NCBI RefSeq assembly: GCF_000719775.1
Contig: NZ_JOHR01000001.1
Span: forward strand, 620,001-684,000
Length of the DNA stretch: 64,000 nucleotides
Direction: 5' to 3'
Source of the DNA: Streptomyces sp. NRRL F-5135
Lineage (GTDB): Bacteria; Actinomycetota; Actinomycetes; Streptomycetales; Streptomycetaceae
A program made the position numbers and the translations under genes. Shown piece by piece: positions 1 through 8,539 of this stretch. The notes below the pieces were generated by a model. That model searched no databases, was not told the DNA's origin, and was given only the letters and a program-made list of their open reading frames with translations. The stretch's first letter is position 1. Every line of letters starts with the position of its first letter.

Positions 1-546
1 TACCGGCAGGGCCGCGACCACTTGCTCGCCCAGGGATACGAGCAGGTCTCCATGCGGATGTTCCGCCGGGCGGACGCCCCGCCCCAGGGGGCGGACGACT
101 ACGCCTGCCAGACCGACGGCATGATCGGCCTCGGCTGCGGGGCCCGCTCGTACACGTCCACGCTGCACTACTCCCTGGACTACGCCGTCGACATGCGCGA
201 GATCCGCCGCATCATCGACACCTACACCACCACCGAGGACTTCTCCCGGGCCGAGGTCGGCCGGCGCGTCGACGGTGACGAGGCACGCCGCCGTCATCTG
301 CTCCAGTCGCTGCTCCAGGCGCGGGGCATGGAGGTGGCGGACTACCGAGGGCGGTTCGGCACCACCCCCGCCGAGGACTTCCCCGCCGAACTGGCGCGGT
401 TCGCCGCGCTCGGCTGGCTGGCCGAGGACGTGGACCCGGGCCTGCTCCGGCTGTCGCCCGAGGGGCTGGCGTACTCGGACGCGCTGGGACCCGCGCTCTT
501 CTCACCCGCCGTACGGGCCGCGATGGCCGCGTACGCGTGGAAGTGA
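1..546 (+). CDS. STM4012-family radical SAM protein, C-terminal part (cut by window edge)
   Basis: The reading frame is open from the first base, so the N-terminal radical-SAM barrel with its iron-sulfur cysteines lies outside the window. What remains (about 181 residues) resembles the C-terminal half of HemN/HemW-like proteins: a VSMRMFRR segment, a DGMIGLGCGARSY stretch like the HemW substrate region, and a C-terminal winged-helix-like part ending in AAYAWK. It lies 7 nt upstream of the next gene, a second radical-SAM protein. That pairing matches the STM4011/STM4012 neighbourhood named after Salmonella genes, whose reaction is unknown to me. A HemW-like protein is the alternative. Confidence 0.75.
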   Translation, partial: YRQGRDHLLAQGYEQVSMRMFRRADAPPQGADDYACQTDGMIGLGCGARSYTSTLHYSLDYAVDMREIRRIIDTYTTTEDFSRAEVGRRVDGDEARRRHLLQSLLQARGMEVADYRGRFGTTPAEDFPAELARFAALGWLAEDVDPGLLRLSPEGLAYSDALGPALFSPAVRAAMAAYAWK

Positions 547-553
547 GCCCGGC

Positions 554-1399
554 GTGGACCTGACGATCCTGTACCGCGGCCCGCTCGCCTCCTGCGACTA
601 CGACTGTCCCTACTGTCCCTTCGCCAAGCGGCGGGACAGCCCGGAGCGGCTGCGTGCCGACCGGGCCGCGCTGGAACGTTTCGCCGACTGGGCGGCACAG
701 CAGTCGCGGGACCGGCTGTCCGTGCTGTTCACCCCCTGGGGCGAGGGTCTGGTGCGCTCCTGGTACCGGCGGACCCTCGCCGAGCTCTCCCACCTGCCGC
801 ATCTGCGCCGGGTGGCCATCCAGACCAACCTCAGCTCTCGTACGGACTGGCTGGCGGACGCCGACCTCGGGACGCTGGCCCTGTGGTGCACGTACCACCC
901 GGGGCAGACGCCGTACGACCGTTTCCTCGCCAAATGCCATGACCTCGCGGACCGCGGGGCCCGGTTCAGCGTGGGCGTCGTCGGCCTGCCCGAGCACCTG
1001 GAGCACGCCCGCAGGCTGCGTGCCGCGCTGCCCGGCCATGTCTACCTGTGGATCAACGCGGCCGAGGGGCACACCTACACGGACGAGGAGGCCGCCCGCT
1101 GGACGGACCTCGACCCCCTCTTCCCCTACAGCCGGCACCCCCACCGCTCGGCCGGCCTGCCGTGCCGCACGGGCGAGTCCGTGATCTCGGTGGACGGCGA
1201 AGGGACCGTACGGCGCTGCCACTTCGTGCCGTCCGAGCTGGGCAACCTGTACGACGGTTCGTACCGCCGGGCACTGGCGCCCCGCGCGTGCCCGCTGGCG
1301 GTGTGCGACTGCCACATCGGCTACGTGCACCTGGAGACGCTGCCGCTGTACGACGTCTTCGCGGGCGGCGTGCTGGAGAGGATCCCGGCGAAAGCCTGA
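554..1399 (+). CDS. STM4011-family radical SAM protein
   Basis: This 281-residue protein starts at GTG 554, 7 nt after the preceding stop. Longer in-frame extensions would overlap the previous gene completely. Cysteines 14, 18 and 21 (CDYDCPYC) form the CX3CX2C site for the 4Fe-4S cluster and S-adenosylmethionine. More cysteines near the C-terminus (PCRTG, RRCHF and ACPLAVCDCHIGY) could hold an auxiliary cluster. It is probably translated with the STM4012-like gene and works in the same unknown pathway. The family call is good; the reaction is not known. Confidence 0.8.
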   Translation: MDLTILYRGPLASCDYDCPYCPFAKRRDSPERLRADRAALERFADWAAQQSRDRLSVLFTPWGEGLVRSWYRRTLAELSHLPHLRRVAIQTNLSSRTDWLADADLGTLALWCTYHPGQTPYDRFLAKCHDLADRGARFSVGVVGLPEHLEHARRLRAALPGHVYLWINAAEGHTYTDEEAARWTDLDPLFPYSRHPHRSAGLPCRTGESVISVDGEGTVRRCHFVPSELGNLYDGSYRRALAPRACPLAVCDCHIGYVHLETLPLYDVFAGGVLERIPAKA

Positions 1400-1416
1400 C
1401 GGACCTGCCGGGGCGG

Positions 1417-1432
1417 CGCGGGAGCCCCCGCG
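1417..1432. terminator. possible bidirectional terminator between convergent genes
   Basis: A short hairpin (CGCGGG, loop AGCC, CCCGCG) follows the radical-SAM gene and faces the end of the convergent SGNH hydrolase. There is no T-run, and the stem is only 6 bp, so the call is weak. Confidence 0.35.
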
Positions 1433-1511
1433 GGCCGTACGGGCGCGGACAAGCCCCGGCAGGGCCCCGGGTCCCGTTCTCCCGGCGTCCGAAGGGCCCG
1501 CCGGGAGGCGC

Positions 1512-2339
1512 TCAGCGTTCCAGGGGCAGGAGGTCGGGCCGTTTTGCCGCCACGTGATCACCTGACGATTCGCCCCGCAGGCGGCGGCCGATCCAGGGCA
1601 CCAGGTACTCACGTGCCCAGTGGAGGTCGTCCCGGCGTGTCTCCAGCGCGCCCCGGGGAGCCTGCGGCGGCCACGCCTGGTCCGGGTCGGCGGGCACCGG
1701 TACGCCCAGCACCTGCGCGGCGCGCAGCGCGACCCGGGTGTGGCCCTCGGGCGAGAGATGGAGCCGGTCGCCGTCCCAGGCCCGCCGGTCCTGGACGGAC
1801 CTGAGGGACCACAGGTCGAGCACCGGGCAGCCGTACCGGTCGGCGATGGCGCGCACGTGCGCGGTGTACGTGGCGACCTTGCCGCGCAGATGGCGCAGGA
1901 CGGGTATGCCACGGGTGTCGAAGCCGGTGGTCACCATGACCGTGCCGACCACGCCCGTCAGGTCCGCGACGGCCCGCTCGAACCGCTCGGCGACATCGTC
2001 CGGGTCACTGCCCGGCCGGATGATGTCGTTGCCGCCGGCGCAGAACGTCACCAGGTCCGGGGCCAGTTCTCGCGCCCTGGGCAGCTGGTCCGCCACGATC
2101 TGGTCGAGGAGCTTGCCGCGTACCGCGAGGTTGGCGTACCGGAAGTCGCCGTGCGCGGTGTCGGGCGTGTCGCCCGAGGCCGGCAGCTGGTCGGCGAGCA
2201 GGACCGCCAGCCGGTCCGCCCAGCCGACGAACAGCCCGTCGGGTCCGGGGTCGCCCACGCCTTCCGTGAAGCTGTCCCCGAGCGCTGCGTACGACCCGAA
2301 TACGCCACTCTTACTTGTTCTCGAATCGTCGTCTCCCAC
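1512..2339 (-). CDS. SGNH/GDSL-family hydrolase (esterase/lipase type)
   Basis: The 275-residue protein carries the blocks of the SGNH fold in order: GDSF with the nucleophile Ser near residue 23, an Asn in the NLAVRG segment, GGND near residue 108, and DRLHLSPEGH near residue 200, giving the catalytic Asp and His. No signal peptide or membrane segment is visible, so it is probably cytoplasmic. Members hydrolyse carboxyl or acetyl esters; the substrate cannot be predicted. The GTG start at 2339 is followed by atypically AT-rich codons for about 15 residues, then by normal codon use. It is monocistronic, convergent with the gene on its left and separated by a terminator from the peptidase gene upstream. 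Confidence 0.88.
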   Translation of the reverse strand: MGDDDSRTSKSGVFGSYAALGDSFTEGVGDPGPDGLFVGWADRLAVLLADQLPASGDTPDTAHGDFRYANLAVRGKLLDQIVADQLPRARELAPDLVTFCAGGNDIIRPGSDPDDVAERFERAVADLTGVVGTVMVTTGFDTRGIPVLRHLRGKVATYTAHVRAIADRYGCPVLDLWSLRSVQDRRAWDGDRLHLSPEGHTRVALRAAQVLGVPVPADPDQAWPPQAPRGALETRRDDLHWAREYLVPWIGRRLRGESSGDHVAAKRPDLLPLER

Positions 2340-2471
2340 AGCCGTTCATCCTTCACCCGCGGATGTGACCTACGCGACCGTAAGGAGGGGTTGACGACGC
2401 GTGATATATGCCATCGGTCAATTTTCGCCCAAGCGGGAATAGCCCGGGCATGGCTCGTCCCCGCCACCCGG

Positions 2472-2496
2472 CGCCCGGCACACGAGGTGCCGGGCG
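2472..2496 (-). terminator. terminator of the M23 peptidase gene
   Basis: A perfect 10-bp stem (CGCCCGGCAC, loop ACGAG, GTGCCGGGCG) lies about 60 nt beyond the stop codon of the leftward peptidase gene. It has no U-tract, which is usual for streptomycete terminators. Confidence 0.65.
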
Positions 2497-2556
2497 GGGG
2501 CGACGGGGACGTCTCCGGAGCGGCTCCCGGAAGACCTGCCGGGCCGTACCCTCGGA

Positions 2557-3534
2557 TCAGAGGCTGACGCCGTTCTGACGGAGGTAGGCGATCGGGTCGA
2601 CGTCCGAGCCGTACTCGGGACCGGTGCGGATCTCGAAGTGCAGGTGCGGGCCCGTGACGTTGCCGGTGGCTCCGGAGAGGCCTATCTGCTGACCCGCGCC
2701 GACGGACTGGCCGGCGGAGACCGCCAGGGACGACAGGTGGCCGTACTGGGAGTACCGGCCGTCGTCGTGCTTGATGACGACCTCGTTGCCGTACGAGCCG
2801 CCCCAGCCCGCGGTCACGACCGTACCGGCGCCGACCGCCTTGACCGGGGTGCCGGAGGACGCCGTGAAGTCCACACCGGTGTGGTAGCCGCTGGACCACA
2901 TGCCGCCGGAGGCGCGGTACGGCGTGCTCACGGGCGCGTCGACCGGCTTGGTGAAGCCGCCGGCGTCGCTCTTCGCGGCCGTGTCGGCGGCGGACTTCGC
3001 GGCCGTGCCGCCGGTGGCCTTCCCCGCGCCCTCGGCCGCGGAGGCGGCGGAGCCCGAGGAGGCCCGGGGTGCCTCGGAGCGCGCCGTCGACGGCTTTTTC
3101 GCGCCGTCGCCCCCGGCGGACTTCCCGCCGATGGTCAGTTCGAGACCGGGGTGGATCAGCGACGGGTCGTCACCCACGACCGAGCGGTTGTCCGCGTACA
3201 GCTTCTGCCAGCCGCCCCGGACCTTGTGCTCGTCCGCGATCTTCGACAGGTAATCGCCCGCGACCACGGCGTACGTCGTGGTCGCCGCGGCCGCGGCCTG
3301 ACGCGGCGCGGTGGACGTCTGCGTCGCGGACGCCTGGGCGGTGCGGGACACGCCCTCGGCCGCGTGGGCGGAGACGGCCTGCGGCGCGGTGGCGGGCGCG
3401 GCCTTCGGGGCGGCATGCGCGCCGGTGGCGGCGATGAACGGCAGGGCGATGGCGGCTCCGCCCGTTCCGGCGGCGGCGAACCCCCGCGAGAACGTACGGG
3501 TCTTGGGGCGTCGGTGCTTACCCTTACCGGGCAT
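2557..3534 (-). CDS. secreted LysM-containing M23 peptidoglycan endopeptidase
   Basis: The 325-residue protein has a basic N-terminus (KGKHRRPKTR) followed by a hydrophobic stretch ending near AHA, consistent with a signal peptide. A LysM peptidoglycan-binding domain follows at about residues 88-137 (YAVVAGDYLSKIADEHKV). An Ala/Ser/Lys-rich linker then leads to a C-terminal peptidase M23 domain (about 210-320) with the zinc ligands in HTGVDF and HLHFEIRTG. M23 enzymes cut peptide cross-bridges in the cell wall. The ATG at 3534 has a GGAGAGG ribosome site directly after a c-di-AMP riboswitch, so the hydrolase is likely controlled by c-di-AMP, as for other actinobacterial wall-lytic enzymes. 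Confidence 0.93.
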   Translation of the reverse strand: MPGKGKHRRPKTRTFSRGFAAAGTGGAAIALPFIAATGAHAAPKAAPATAPQAVSAHAAEGVSRTAQASATQTSTAPRQAAAAATTTYAVVAGDYLSKIADEHKVRGGWQKLYADNRSVVGDDPSLIHPGLELTIGGKSAGGDGAKKPSTARSEAPRASSGSAASAAEGAGKATGGTAAKSAADTAAKSDAGGFTKPVDAPVSTPYRASGGMWSSGYHTGVDFTASSGTPVKAVGAGTVVTAGWGGSYGNEVVIKHDDGRYSQYGHLSSLAVSAGQSVGAGQQIGLSGATGNVTGPHLHFEIRTGPEYGSDVDPIAYLRQNGVSL

Positions 3535-3551
3535 GGCGCATTCCTCTCCGG

Positions 3552-3724
3552 CGCCTACGAGGTGAGCTGTCGGGTTCGGGCTGGAGCTGCCCGGCCACGC
3601 GTGCGCGTGACTTCACCCCGAGCCGTCCGGGTCCGTAGACCCGCCCGGCGTACTACCTGGGTCCCCCGCTCCTGCCACGCGTGGATCGATGGATGCGAAT
3701 TCCGGGCGGCGGCAGGATTCGGCG
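3552..3724 (-). promoter_or_regulatory. ydaO/yuaA-type c-di-AMP riboswitch
   Basis: Read on the minus strand, the leader shows the ydaO landmarks in order: CGCCGAATCC at the 5' end, CTGCC pairing with GGCAG, GAGCGGGGGACCCA, GGGTCTACGGACCC as a hairpin, GGGGTGAA, AGCCCGAACCCG, ACAGCTCACCTCGTAGGCG. The 5' CGCC can close the outer helix with the 3' GGCG. The element ends about 18 nt before the peptidase start codon and beside its ribosome site. The class is established upstream of cell-wall hydrolases in actinobacteria; in most members c-di-AMP turns expression off. Confidence 0.9.
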
Positions 3725-3744
3725 TTCCGTCCGGATTGAGGCTG

Positions 3745-3773
3745 AACGTAAGCGAGTCGCCCGGGCGGAACAA
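3745..3773 (-). promoter_or_regulatory. putative promoter of the riboswitch-peptidase transcript
   Basis: On the minus strand TTGTTC (3773-3768) is followed after 17 nt by TACGTT (3750-3745). Transcription would start near 3738, about 14 nt before the riboswitch. The -35 box is a weak match; spacing and position support the call. Confidence 0.45.
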
Positions 3774-4152
3774 GCAGGTCTTTGACCGACGGGGTCGGCC
3801 GCCCGGTTATCGGCCGGGCCCGCTCGTCACCCTGCGTGGATTTCACACGGCTCATTTCCGGACGGCATCGCGATAGGACGGAAGATCACCAGCACGGAAC
3901 GTCACGAATATGATCCTGCTCACCTGACACCACCCATCTCGGTCGGCACCGGGGCAGGTTGGACCCAATGCGGCTCAATACAGCAATACGGACAGACAGC
4001 TATTTACGGTCAATTCCCATGGCGTTGATTGCCCGGGATCGTACACATCCGGATCGAGCCGCCGACCCCTTTGCGGCCGGAATGGATGCCGTAGGGTCGG
4101 CAATCGGTACCGTCGGCGGCGGGCGTCGGCGGCTGACACGGAGGAGCAGGCC
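3774..4152. other. intergenic region between divergent genes
   Basis: About 380 bases separate the promoter of the leftward peptidase from the rightward phosphatase gene. A 65-codon rightward frame (from 3959) overlaps the phosphatase start and lacks a good ribosome site, so I do not call it. The part around 3900-4030 is less GC-rich than its surroundings and probably holds the phosphatase promoter. I cannot assign boxes with confidence. Confidence 0.5.
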
Positions 4153-4968
4153 GTGACGCGAGAGATGCCGCAGTCCGCGCGGACGGAGCCGGAACTGACC
4201 GGCGTGCGCAACTTCCGCGACGTGGGCGGACTACCGACCACCGACGGCCGCCGGGTCGGGTACGGCAGGCTTTTCCGCAGTGGCCATCTCGCCAATGCGA
4301 CAGCCGCCGACGCGGCTTTCCTTTCCTCGCTCGGCCTGCATACCGTCTTCGACTTCCGCAATGCGGCCGATCTGAAGCTGGACGGCGCGGACGTGGAACT
4401 GCCCGGCGTGCGGAATGTGAACATTCCCCTCTCCGACCCGGCGGAGGGAGCCGATTTCTGGCGCATGGTCAGGGACGGCGATCTCGATCAGCTGCGGGAC
4501 CTGCTCTCGGACGGAAAGGCCGCGGCCCGAATGATCAATTCGTACCGGTCGATCATCAAGGACCGCACCGCCGAGCACAGCCGCGTCCTGCACGCACTCG
4601 CCGAGGAGAGCCTCCCCGCGCTCGTGCACTGCGCGGCGGGCAAGGACCGCGCGGGGCTCTCGGTCGCCGTCTGCCTGCTCGCGGTCGGTGTCGAGCGCGA
4701 CGCGATCGAGGCGGACTACCTCAAGTCGAACGCCCCGGGCCGCCGCTATGCGGTGCGACGCAGCGACAGCACTCCCGCCGGTACGCCCCGGGAAGTGATG
4801 GAACTGCTGAGCCCGCTGTTCGACGCGCGCGCCGAATACCTCGCCGCCGCGTTCGAGACCATCGAGAGAACCTGGGGCGGAACCGACCGCTATCTCACCG
4901 AGGGGCTCGGCCTGACCCCCCGGACCCGGGAGCGACTGCGCTCCCGCCTTCTCGACGAGAACAGCTAG
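4153..4968 (+). CDS. tyrosine-protein phosphatase (Y_phosphatase3/PtpB-like family)
   Basis: The 271-residue protein starts at GTG 4153 behind GGAGCAGG. The N-terminus NFRDVGG and LFRSG blocks and the active-site loop HCAAGKDRAG (Cys near residue 160, Arg seven residues later) are typical of the PtpB-like dual-specificity phosphatase family. These enzymes use a cysteinyl-phosphate intermediate; lipid phosphatase activity is known for some members. The last position of the loop is Ala instead of the common Ser/Thr. A strong terminator follows, so the gene is probably transcribed alone. Confidence 0.9.
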   Translation: MTREMPQSARTEPELTGVRNFRDVGGLPTTDGRRVGYGRLFRSGHLANATAADAAFLSSLGLHTVFDFRNAADLKLDGADVELPGVRNVNIPLSDPAEGADFWRMVRDGDLDQLRDLLSDGKAAARMINSYRSIIKDRTAEHSRVLHALAEESLPALVHCAAGKDRAGLSVAVCLLAVGVERDAIEADYLKSNAPGRRYAVRRSDSTPAGTPREVMELLSPLFDARAEYLAAAFETIERTWGGTDRYLTEGLGLTPRTRERLRSRLLDENS

Positions 4969-4975
4969 ATCCCCC

Positions 4976-5024
4976 GGCCCCGCCGAACCCGCCTCCCGTG
5001 ACGGGTGGCGGGTTCGGCGGGGCC
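4976..5024 (+). terminator. strong hairpin terminator after the phosphatase gene
   Basis: Two perfectly complementary 18-nt arms (GGCCCCGCCGAACCCGCC at 4976-4993 and its complement at 5007-5024) enclose a 13-nt loop, starting 7 nt after the stop codon. Confidence 0.85.
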
Positions 5025-5099
5025 GCCTCCGCCGCCACCCGAAGAACCGGCCAGGAGAAAGACGCACCCCGCCACTAGACAGGACTGGACATGTATGGC

Positions 5100-5105
5100 T
5101 AGTTT
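5100..5105 (+). promoter_or_regulatory. -10 element of a probable leaderless promoter (GntR gene)
   Basis: TAGTTT ends 6 nt before the ATG at 5112, which has no Shine-Dalgarno sequence. Transcription starting at the A of the ATG is the simplest reading. Confidence 0.5.
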
Positions 5106-5111
5106 CCAGCC

Positions 5112-5828
5112 ATGACTGAAGGGGTGCTCAAGCATCAGCGCATCGCCCGCGTTCTGGCCCGTGAGATCCACAGCGGCGCTCTGAAACCGGGCAGCAAGCT
5201 GCCCGGCGAACACGCGCTCACCCGGCGCTTCGCGGTCAGCAGGACCACCGTCCGCCAGGCCCTGGACGAGCTCAGCAAGCAGGGGCTGATCTCCACGCAC
5301 GCGGGTGTCGGCTCGTTCGTCACCTTCGACGGCCATCTGCTGGACAACCAGCTGGGCTGGACCAGGGCCCTGGCCGACCAGGGCGCCCGGATCACCACCG
5401 AGGTGCTGCGCCTGGAGGCGGTGCGGGACCCCGGACTGGCCGGGGAACTCGGCCTGGAGGGCCACGACTTCATGGCCCTGGACCGGCTGCGCATCCTGCC
5501 CGGCGGGGCCCCCGTCGCCCTGGAGCGCAGCAGGGTCCCCCTGCTGCCGGCCCTCGCCGAGGTACCGGCGCGCGGCCTGGTGGACGGCTCATTGACCAGG
5601 ACCCTGGCCGCCGCGGGCATCCGTGCCACGCACGGGGACGAGTGGGCGTCCGTCACCAGGCTGGACGCCGACGAGGCGGCGCTGCTGCGCCGCGACGAAG
5701 GGGACGTATTCCTCCGTACGCGCCGGGTCAGCCGGGGACCGGAGGGCGACGTCGTGGAGCACGTGACCAGTCTGCTGGACCCCGCCCGCTTCGAACTCCA
5801 CCTCGGATTCGAAGAGCCGGCGCGCTGA
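5112..5828 (+). CDS. GntR-family transcriptional regulator with UTRA domain (HutC/FarR type)
   Basis: The 238-residue protein has an N-terminal winged helix (about residues 5-70, with SKLPGEHALTRRFAVSRTTV and the wing GVGSFV) and a C-terminal UTRA effector-binding domain (about 90-232). It stands first in a co-directional set with an ADP-ribosylglycohydrolase, an NCS1 permease and a PfkB kinase. It therefore probably represses that module and is released by a pathway metabolite, like E. coli YegW beside yegTUV. The gene appears leaderless. Confidence 0.9.
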   Translation: MTEGVLKHQRIARVLAREIHSGALKPGSKLPGEHALTRRFAVSRTTVRQALDELSKQGLISTHAGVGSFVTFDGHLLDNQLGWTRALADQGARITTEVLRLEAVRDPGLAGELGLEGHDFMALDRLRILPGGAPVALERSRVPLLPALAEVPARGLVDGSLTRTLAAAGIRATHGDEWASVTRLDADEAALLRRDEGDVFLRTRRVSRGPEGDVVEHVTSLLDPARFELHLGFEEPAR

Positions 5829-5951
5829 CAGCCGGACCGGCGCGCTGAGGGGGAACCGCACCGCTGAATCGCCGCCTCCCCAAGCCCCCCGGCATCCCCA
5901 CCACCCCCCACCGCACCCCCCTGATACCCCCCGCACCGACAGGAAGCCTTG

Positions 5952-6959
5952 ATGAACGACCAGCACGACCGCGCGCTCGGAGCTCTGTACGGCCTGGCGA
6001 TGGGCGACGCCCTCGGCATGCCGACCCAGATCATGTCCCGGAGGTCGATCGTCGCCCGGTTCGGCACCGTCACCGGCTTCGAACCGGGCCCCGCCGACAA
6101 TCCCGTCAGCGCGGGAATGCCCGCCGGGTCGGTCACCGACGACACCGACCAGGCCGTCATCGTGGGCCGGCTGCTGACCGAGGGCAACGGACGCGTCGAC
6201 CCGCTCACGCTCGCCCAGGAACTCCTGGAGTGGGAGCGCGTCATGAAGGCCAAGGGCTCCTTCGACCTGCTCGGTCCCTCCACCAAGGCCGCGCTGGAGG
6301 CCGTCTCCCGCGGCGTGCCCCCCGAGGAAGCGGGCAAGTCCGGTGCCACCAACGGCGCCGCCATGCGGATCACCCCCGTCGGCATCGCCTTTCCGGACAC
6401 GCCGCTGGAGTCCTTCGTCGACCGGGTCGCGGCGGCGTGCCAGGTCACCCACGACACCACCCTCGGCATCTCCTCGGCCGCGGCCGTGGCCGCGGCGGTG
6501 AGCCGGGGGGTCGCCGGCGGCAACCTGGAGGACGCGCTCGCGGCGGCGGTCACCGCGGCGCGGGCCGGTGCCGAGCGCGGGCACTGGGTCTACGGGCCCT
6601 CGATCGCGGCCCGTATCGAGTGGGCCGTGGAGCTGGTGCGCGGGCTCCCCGAGGAGCGGGCCCTGGACCTTATCAGCGACCTCGTGGGCACCAGCGTCGC
6701 CAGCCAGGAGTCGATTCCCGCGGCGTTCGCCGTGCTGGCCCTCGCCGACGGCGAGCCGTGGCGCGCGTGCCTCCTGGCGGCGAACCTCGGCGGCGACTGC
6801 GACACCGTCGGCGCCATCGCGGGCGCCGTCGCCGGCTCCCTCGGCGGCGCGTCAGGACTGCCCGCCGACGCCCTCGCCACCCTCCGCTCGGTCAACGGCC
6901 TCGATCTCGAGCCGCTGGCCGCTTCCCTCCTCGCGCTGCGGGCCGCCGCGGCCGGGTGA
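5952..6959 (+). CDS. ADP-ribosylglycohydrolase-family protein (YegU-like)
   Basis: The 335-residue all-helical protein starts at ATG 5952 behind AGGAAG. It has the family metal-binding motifs: GLAMGDALGMP at the N-terminus, TDDTDQA near residue 63 and GGDCDTVGAIAGA near residue 281, supplying aspartates for two magnesium ions. Members remove ADP-ribose from proteins or small molecules, or hydrolyse other N-glycosidic bonds. Placed between a nucleobase-type permease and a sugar kinase, it more likely splits an imported nucleoside-like N-glycoside than reverses protein modification. That role is inferred from context. Confidence 0.88.
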   Translation: MNDQHDRALGALYGLAMGDALGMPTQIMSRRSIVARFGTVTGFEPGPADNPVSAGMPAGSVTDDTDQAVIVGRLLTEGNGRVDPLTLAQELLEWERVMKAKGSFDLLGPSTKAALEAVSRGVPPEEAGKSGATNGAAMRITPVGIAFPDTPLESFVDRVAAACQVTHDTTLGISSAAAVAAAVSRGVAGGNLEDALAAAVTAARAGAERGHWVYGPSIAARIEWAVELVRGLPEERALDLISDLVGTSVASQESIPAAFAVLALADGEPWRACLLAANLGGDCDTVGAIAGAVAGSLGGASGLPADALATLRSVNGLDLEPLAASLLALRAAAAG

Positions 6960-7045
6960 CCGCCCGCTCGCCTCCGCGTCGCACACCCGTCCCCGGGAGC
7001 CACGCGGACGGCTCGACCTCCCCGAACAGAGAGACAGGTACGACC

Positions 7046-8539
7046 ATGGCCGGATCAGACAACGACCGCGTCGGCGCGGTGGAGACACGGGGCATCGAAC
7101 CCGTACCCGACGCCGAGCGCCACGGCCATCCGGGACAGATGTTCTGGACGTGGTTCGCGGCCAACATCAGCATTCTCGGCCTGCCGCTCGGCGCCGCGCT
7201 GGTCAGCTTCCGCGGGCTGAACATCTGGCAGGCGGTGGTGGTGGCGGTACTCGGCTCCGTCGGCTCGTTCGCCCTGGTGGGAGCGCTCAGCATCGCCGGC
7301 AAGCGCGGTGGCGCCCCGGCCCTCACCCTCTCCCGCGCGGTCTTCGGGGTGCGGGGCAACGCGGGCCCCACGCTGGTCACCTGGCTGAGCCGGCTCGGCT
7401 GGGAGACGATCAACACCACCACGGCGGCCTTCGCCCTGCTGGCGCTGCTCGACGTCGCTTTCGGCCTGCGCCGGAACACCGTGCTCACCGTGGTCTGTCT
7501 GCTGGTCTTCATCGGCTGCACCCTTCTGATCAGCGGCCTGGGGCACGCCACCATCATGTGGATCAACAAGTGGGCCACGTACGCCTTCGGCCTGCTCAAC
7601 CTGGTCGTGATCGCCTTCCTGGCGGCCACCGTGGACTGGCACCGGGTCCTGCAGGCCCCGGCGGGGCCGATGAGCGCCATGGTCGTGGGCACCGGCATGA
7701 TCGCCGCCGGTACGGGCATCGGCTGGGCCAACGCGGGCGCGGACTACGCCCGTTACCTGCCCCGTCACATCCCCGGCGGCCGGCTCGTCGTCGCCTCCGC
7801 GTTCGGCGCCGGTATCCCGCTGATCGTCCTCATCTCGCTCGGTTCGCTGCTCGCGGCGGGCGAGCCGGGCCTCGCCTCCGCCGCCGACCCGGTGGCGGCG
7901 ATCAACACCATGCTGCCCTCGTGGATGTCCATCCCGTATCTGATCGCCGCCTTCGGTGGCCTGCTGCTCTCCAACCACCTGTCCGTGTACTCGGCCGGCC
8001 TGACCATGATCACCCTGGGCATACGGGTCCGGCGCACCGTGGCCGTCGCCCTGGACATGGTCGTCACCTTCGTCGGCGGCGTCTACTTCATCCTGATCGC
8101 CGAGAACTTCTACGGGCCGTTCATCACCTTCCTCACCCTGCTGGCCGTGCCGATCACCGCCTGGGTGGGAGTGTTCGCCGTCGACATGCTGCTCCGTAGG
8201 TCCTACGACACCGACGCCCTGATGAATGTCGGCCGCACCAGCCGCTACTGGTACCGGGGCGGCTTCTCCTGGCCTGCGACGACCGCCTGGGCGGCGGCCA
8301 TCGTGGTGGGGCTGCTCTTCACGGAGGCCAGTACCAGCGCGACGGACGTCTGGTTCTCCGGACCGCTCGCGGACAGCTGGATCGGCAGCAACGGACTGGG
8401 GTGGGTGGTGACCCTGACGCTCGCCGCGGGTCTGCACGCCCTGCTGCGGCGGCTGGCCGGCGGTGCCGGGACGGAGGCCGGCGCGCGCCGCGCCGAAGAG
8501 CGCGCCTCGACCGCGCCGACGGCGCAGGAGCACGTGTGA
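7046..8539 (+). CDS. NCS1-family nucleobase/nucleoside permease (CodB/purine-cytosine permease type)
   Basis: The 497-residue membrane protein has about twelve hydrophobic segments. Its first helix region (WFAANISILGLPLGAALV) and the following SRAVFGVRGN segment are characteristic of NCS1 purine-cytosine permeases, which use proton or sodium gradients. It starts at ATG 7046, 86 nt after the glycohydrolase. Its last four bases overlap the kinase start (GTGA). It presumably imports the substrate that the glycohydrolase and kinase process. The E. coli equivalent position (yegT) is filled by an unrelated nucleoside:H+ symporter. Confidence 0.88.
   Translation: MAGSDNDRVGAVETRGIEPVPDAERHGHPGQMFWTWFAANISILGLPLGAALVSFRGLNIWQAVVVAVLGSVGSFALVGALSIAGKRGGAPALTLSRAVFGVRGNAGPTLVTWLSRLGWETINTTTAAFALLALLDVAFGLRRNTVLTVVCLLVFIGCTLLISGLGHATIMWINKWATYAFGLLNLVVIAFLAATVDWHRVLQAPAGPMSAMVVGTGMIAAGTGIGWANAGADYARYLPRHIPGGRLVVASAFGAGIPLIVLISLGSLLAAGEPGLASAADPVAAINTMLPSWMSIPYLIAAFGGLLLSNHLSVYSAGLTMITLGIRVRRTVAVALDMVVTFVGGVYFILIAENFYGPFITFLTLLAVPITAWVGVFAVDMLLRRSYDTDALMNVGRTSRYWYRGGFSWPATTAWAAAIVVGLLFTEASTSATDVWFSGPLADSWIGSNGLGWVVTLTLAAGLHALLRRLAGGAGTEAGARRAEERASTAPTAQEHV

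Noticed and set aside
212-1912. Long minus-strand frame opposite the radical-SAM and SGNH genes
   Set aside because: Arg/Pro/Ala-rich composition typical of antisense shadow frames in high-GC DNA; the opposite-strand genes have clear motifs.
3959-4156. 65-codon rightward frame before the phosphatase gene
   Set aside because: It overlaps the phosphatase start, has no ribosome site, and its composition is that of an AT-richer promoter region.
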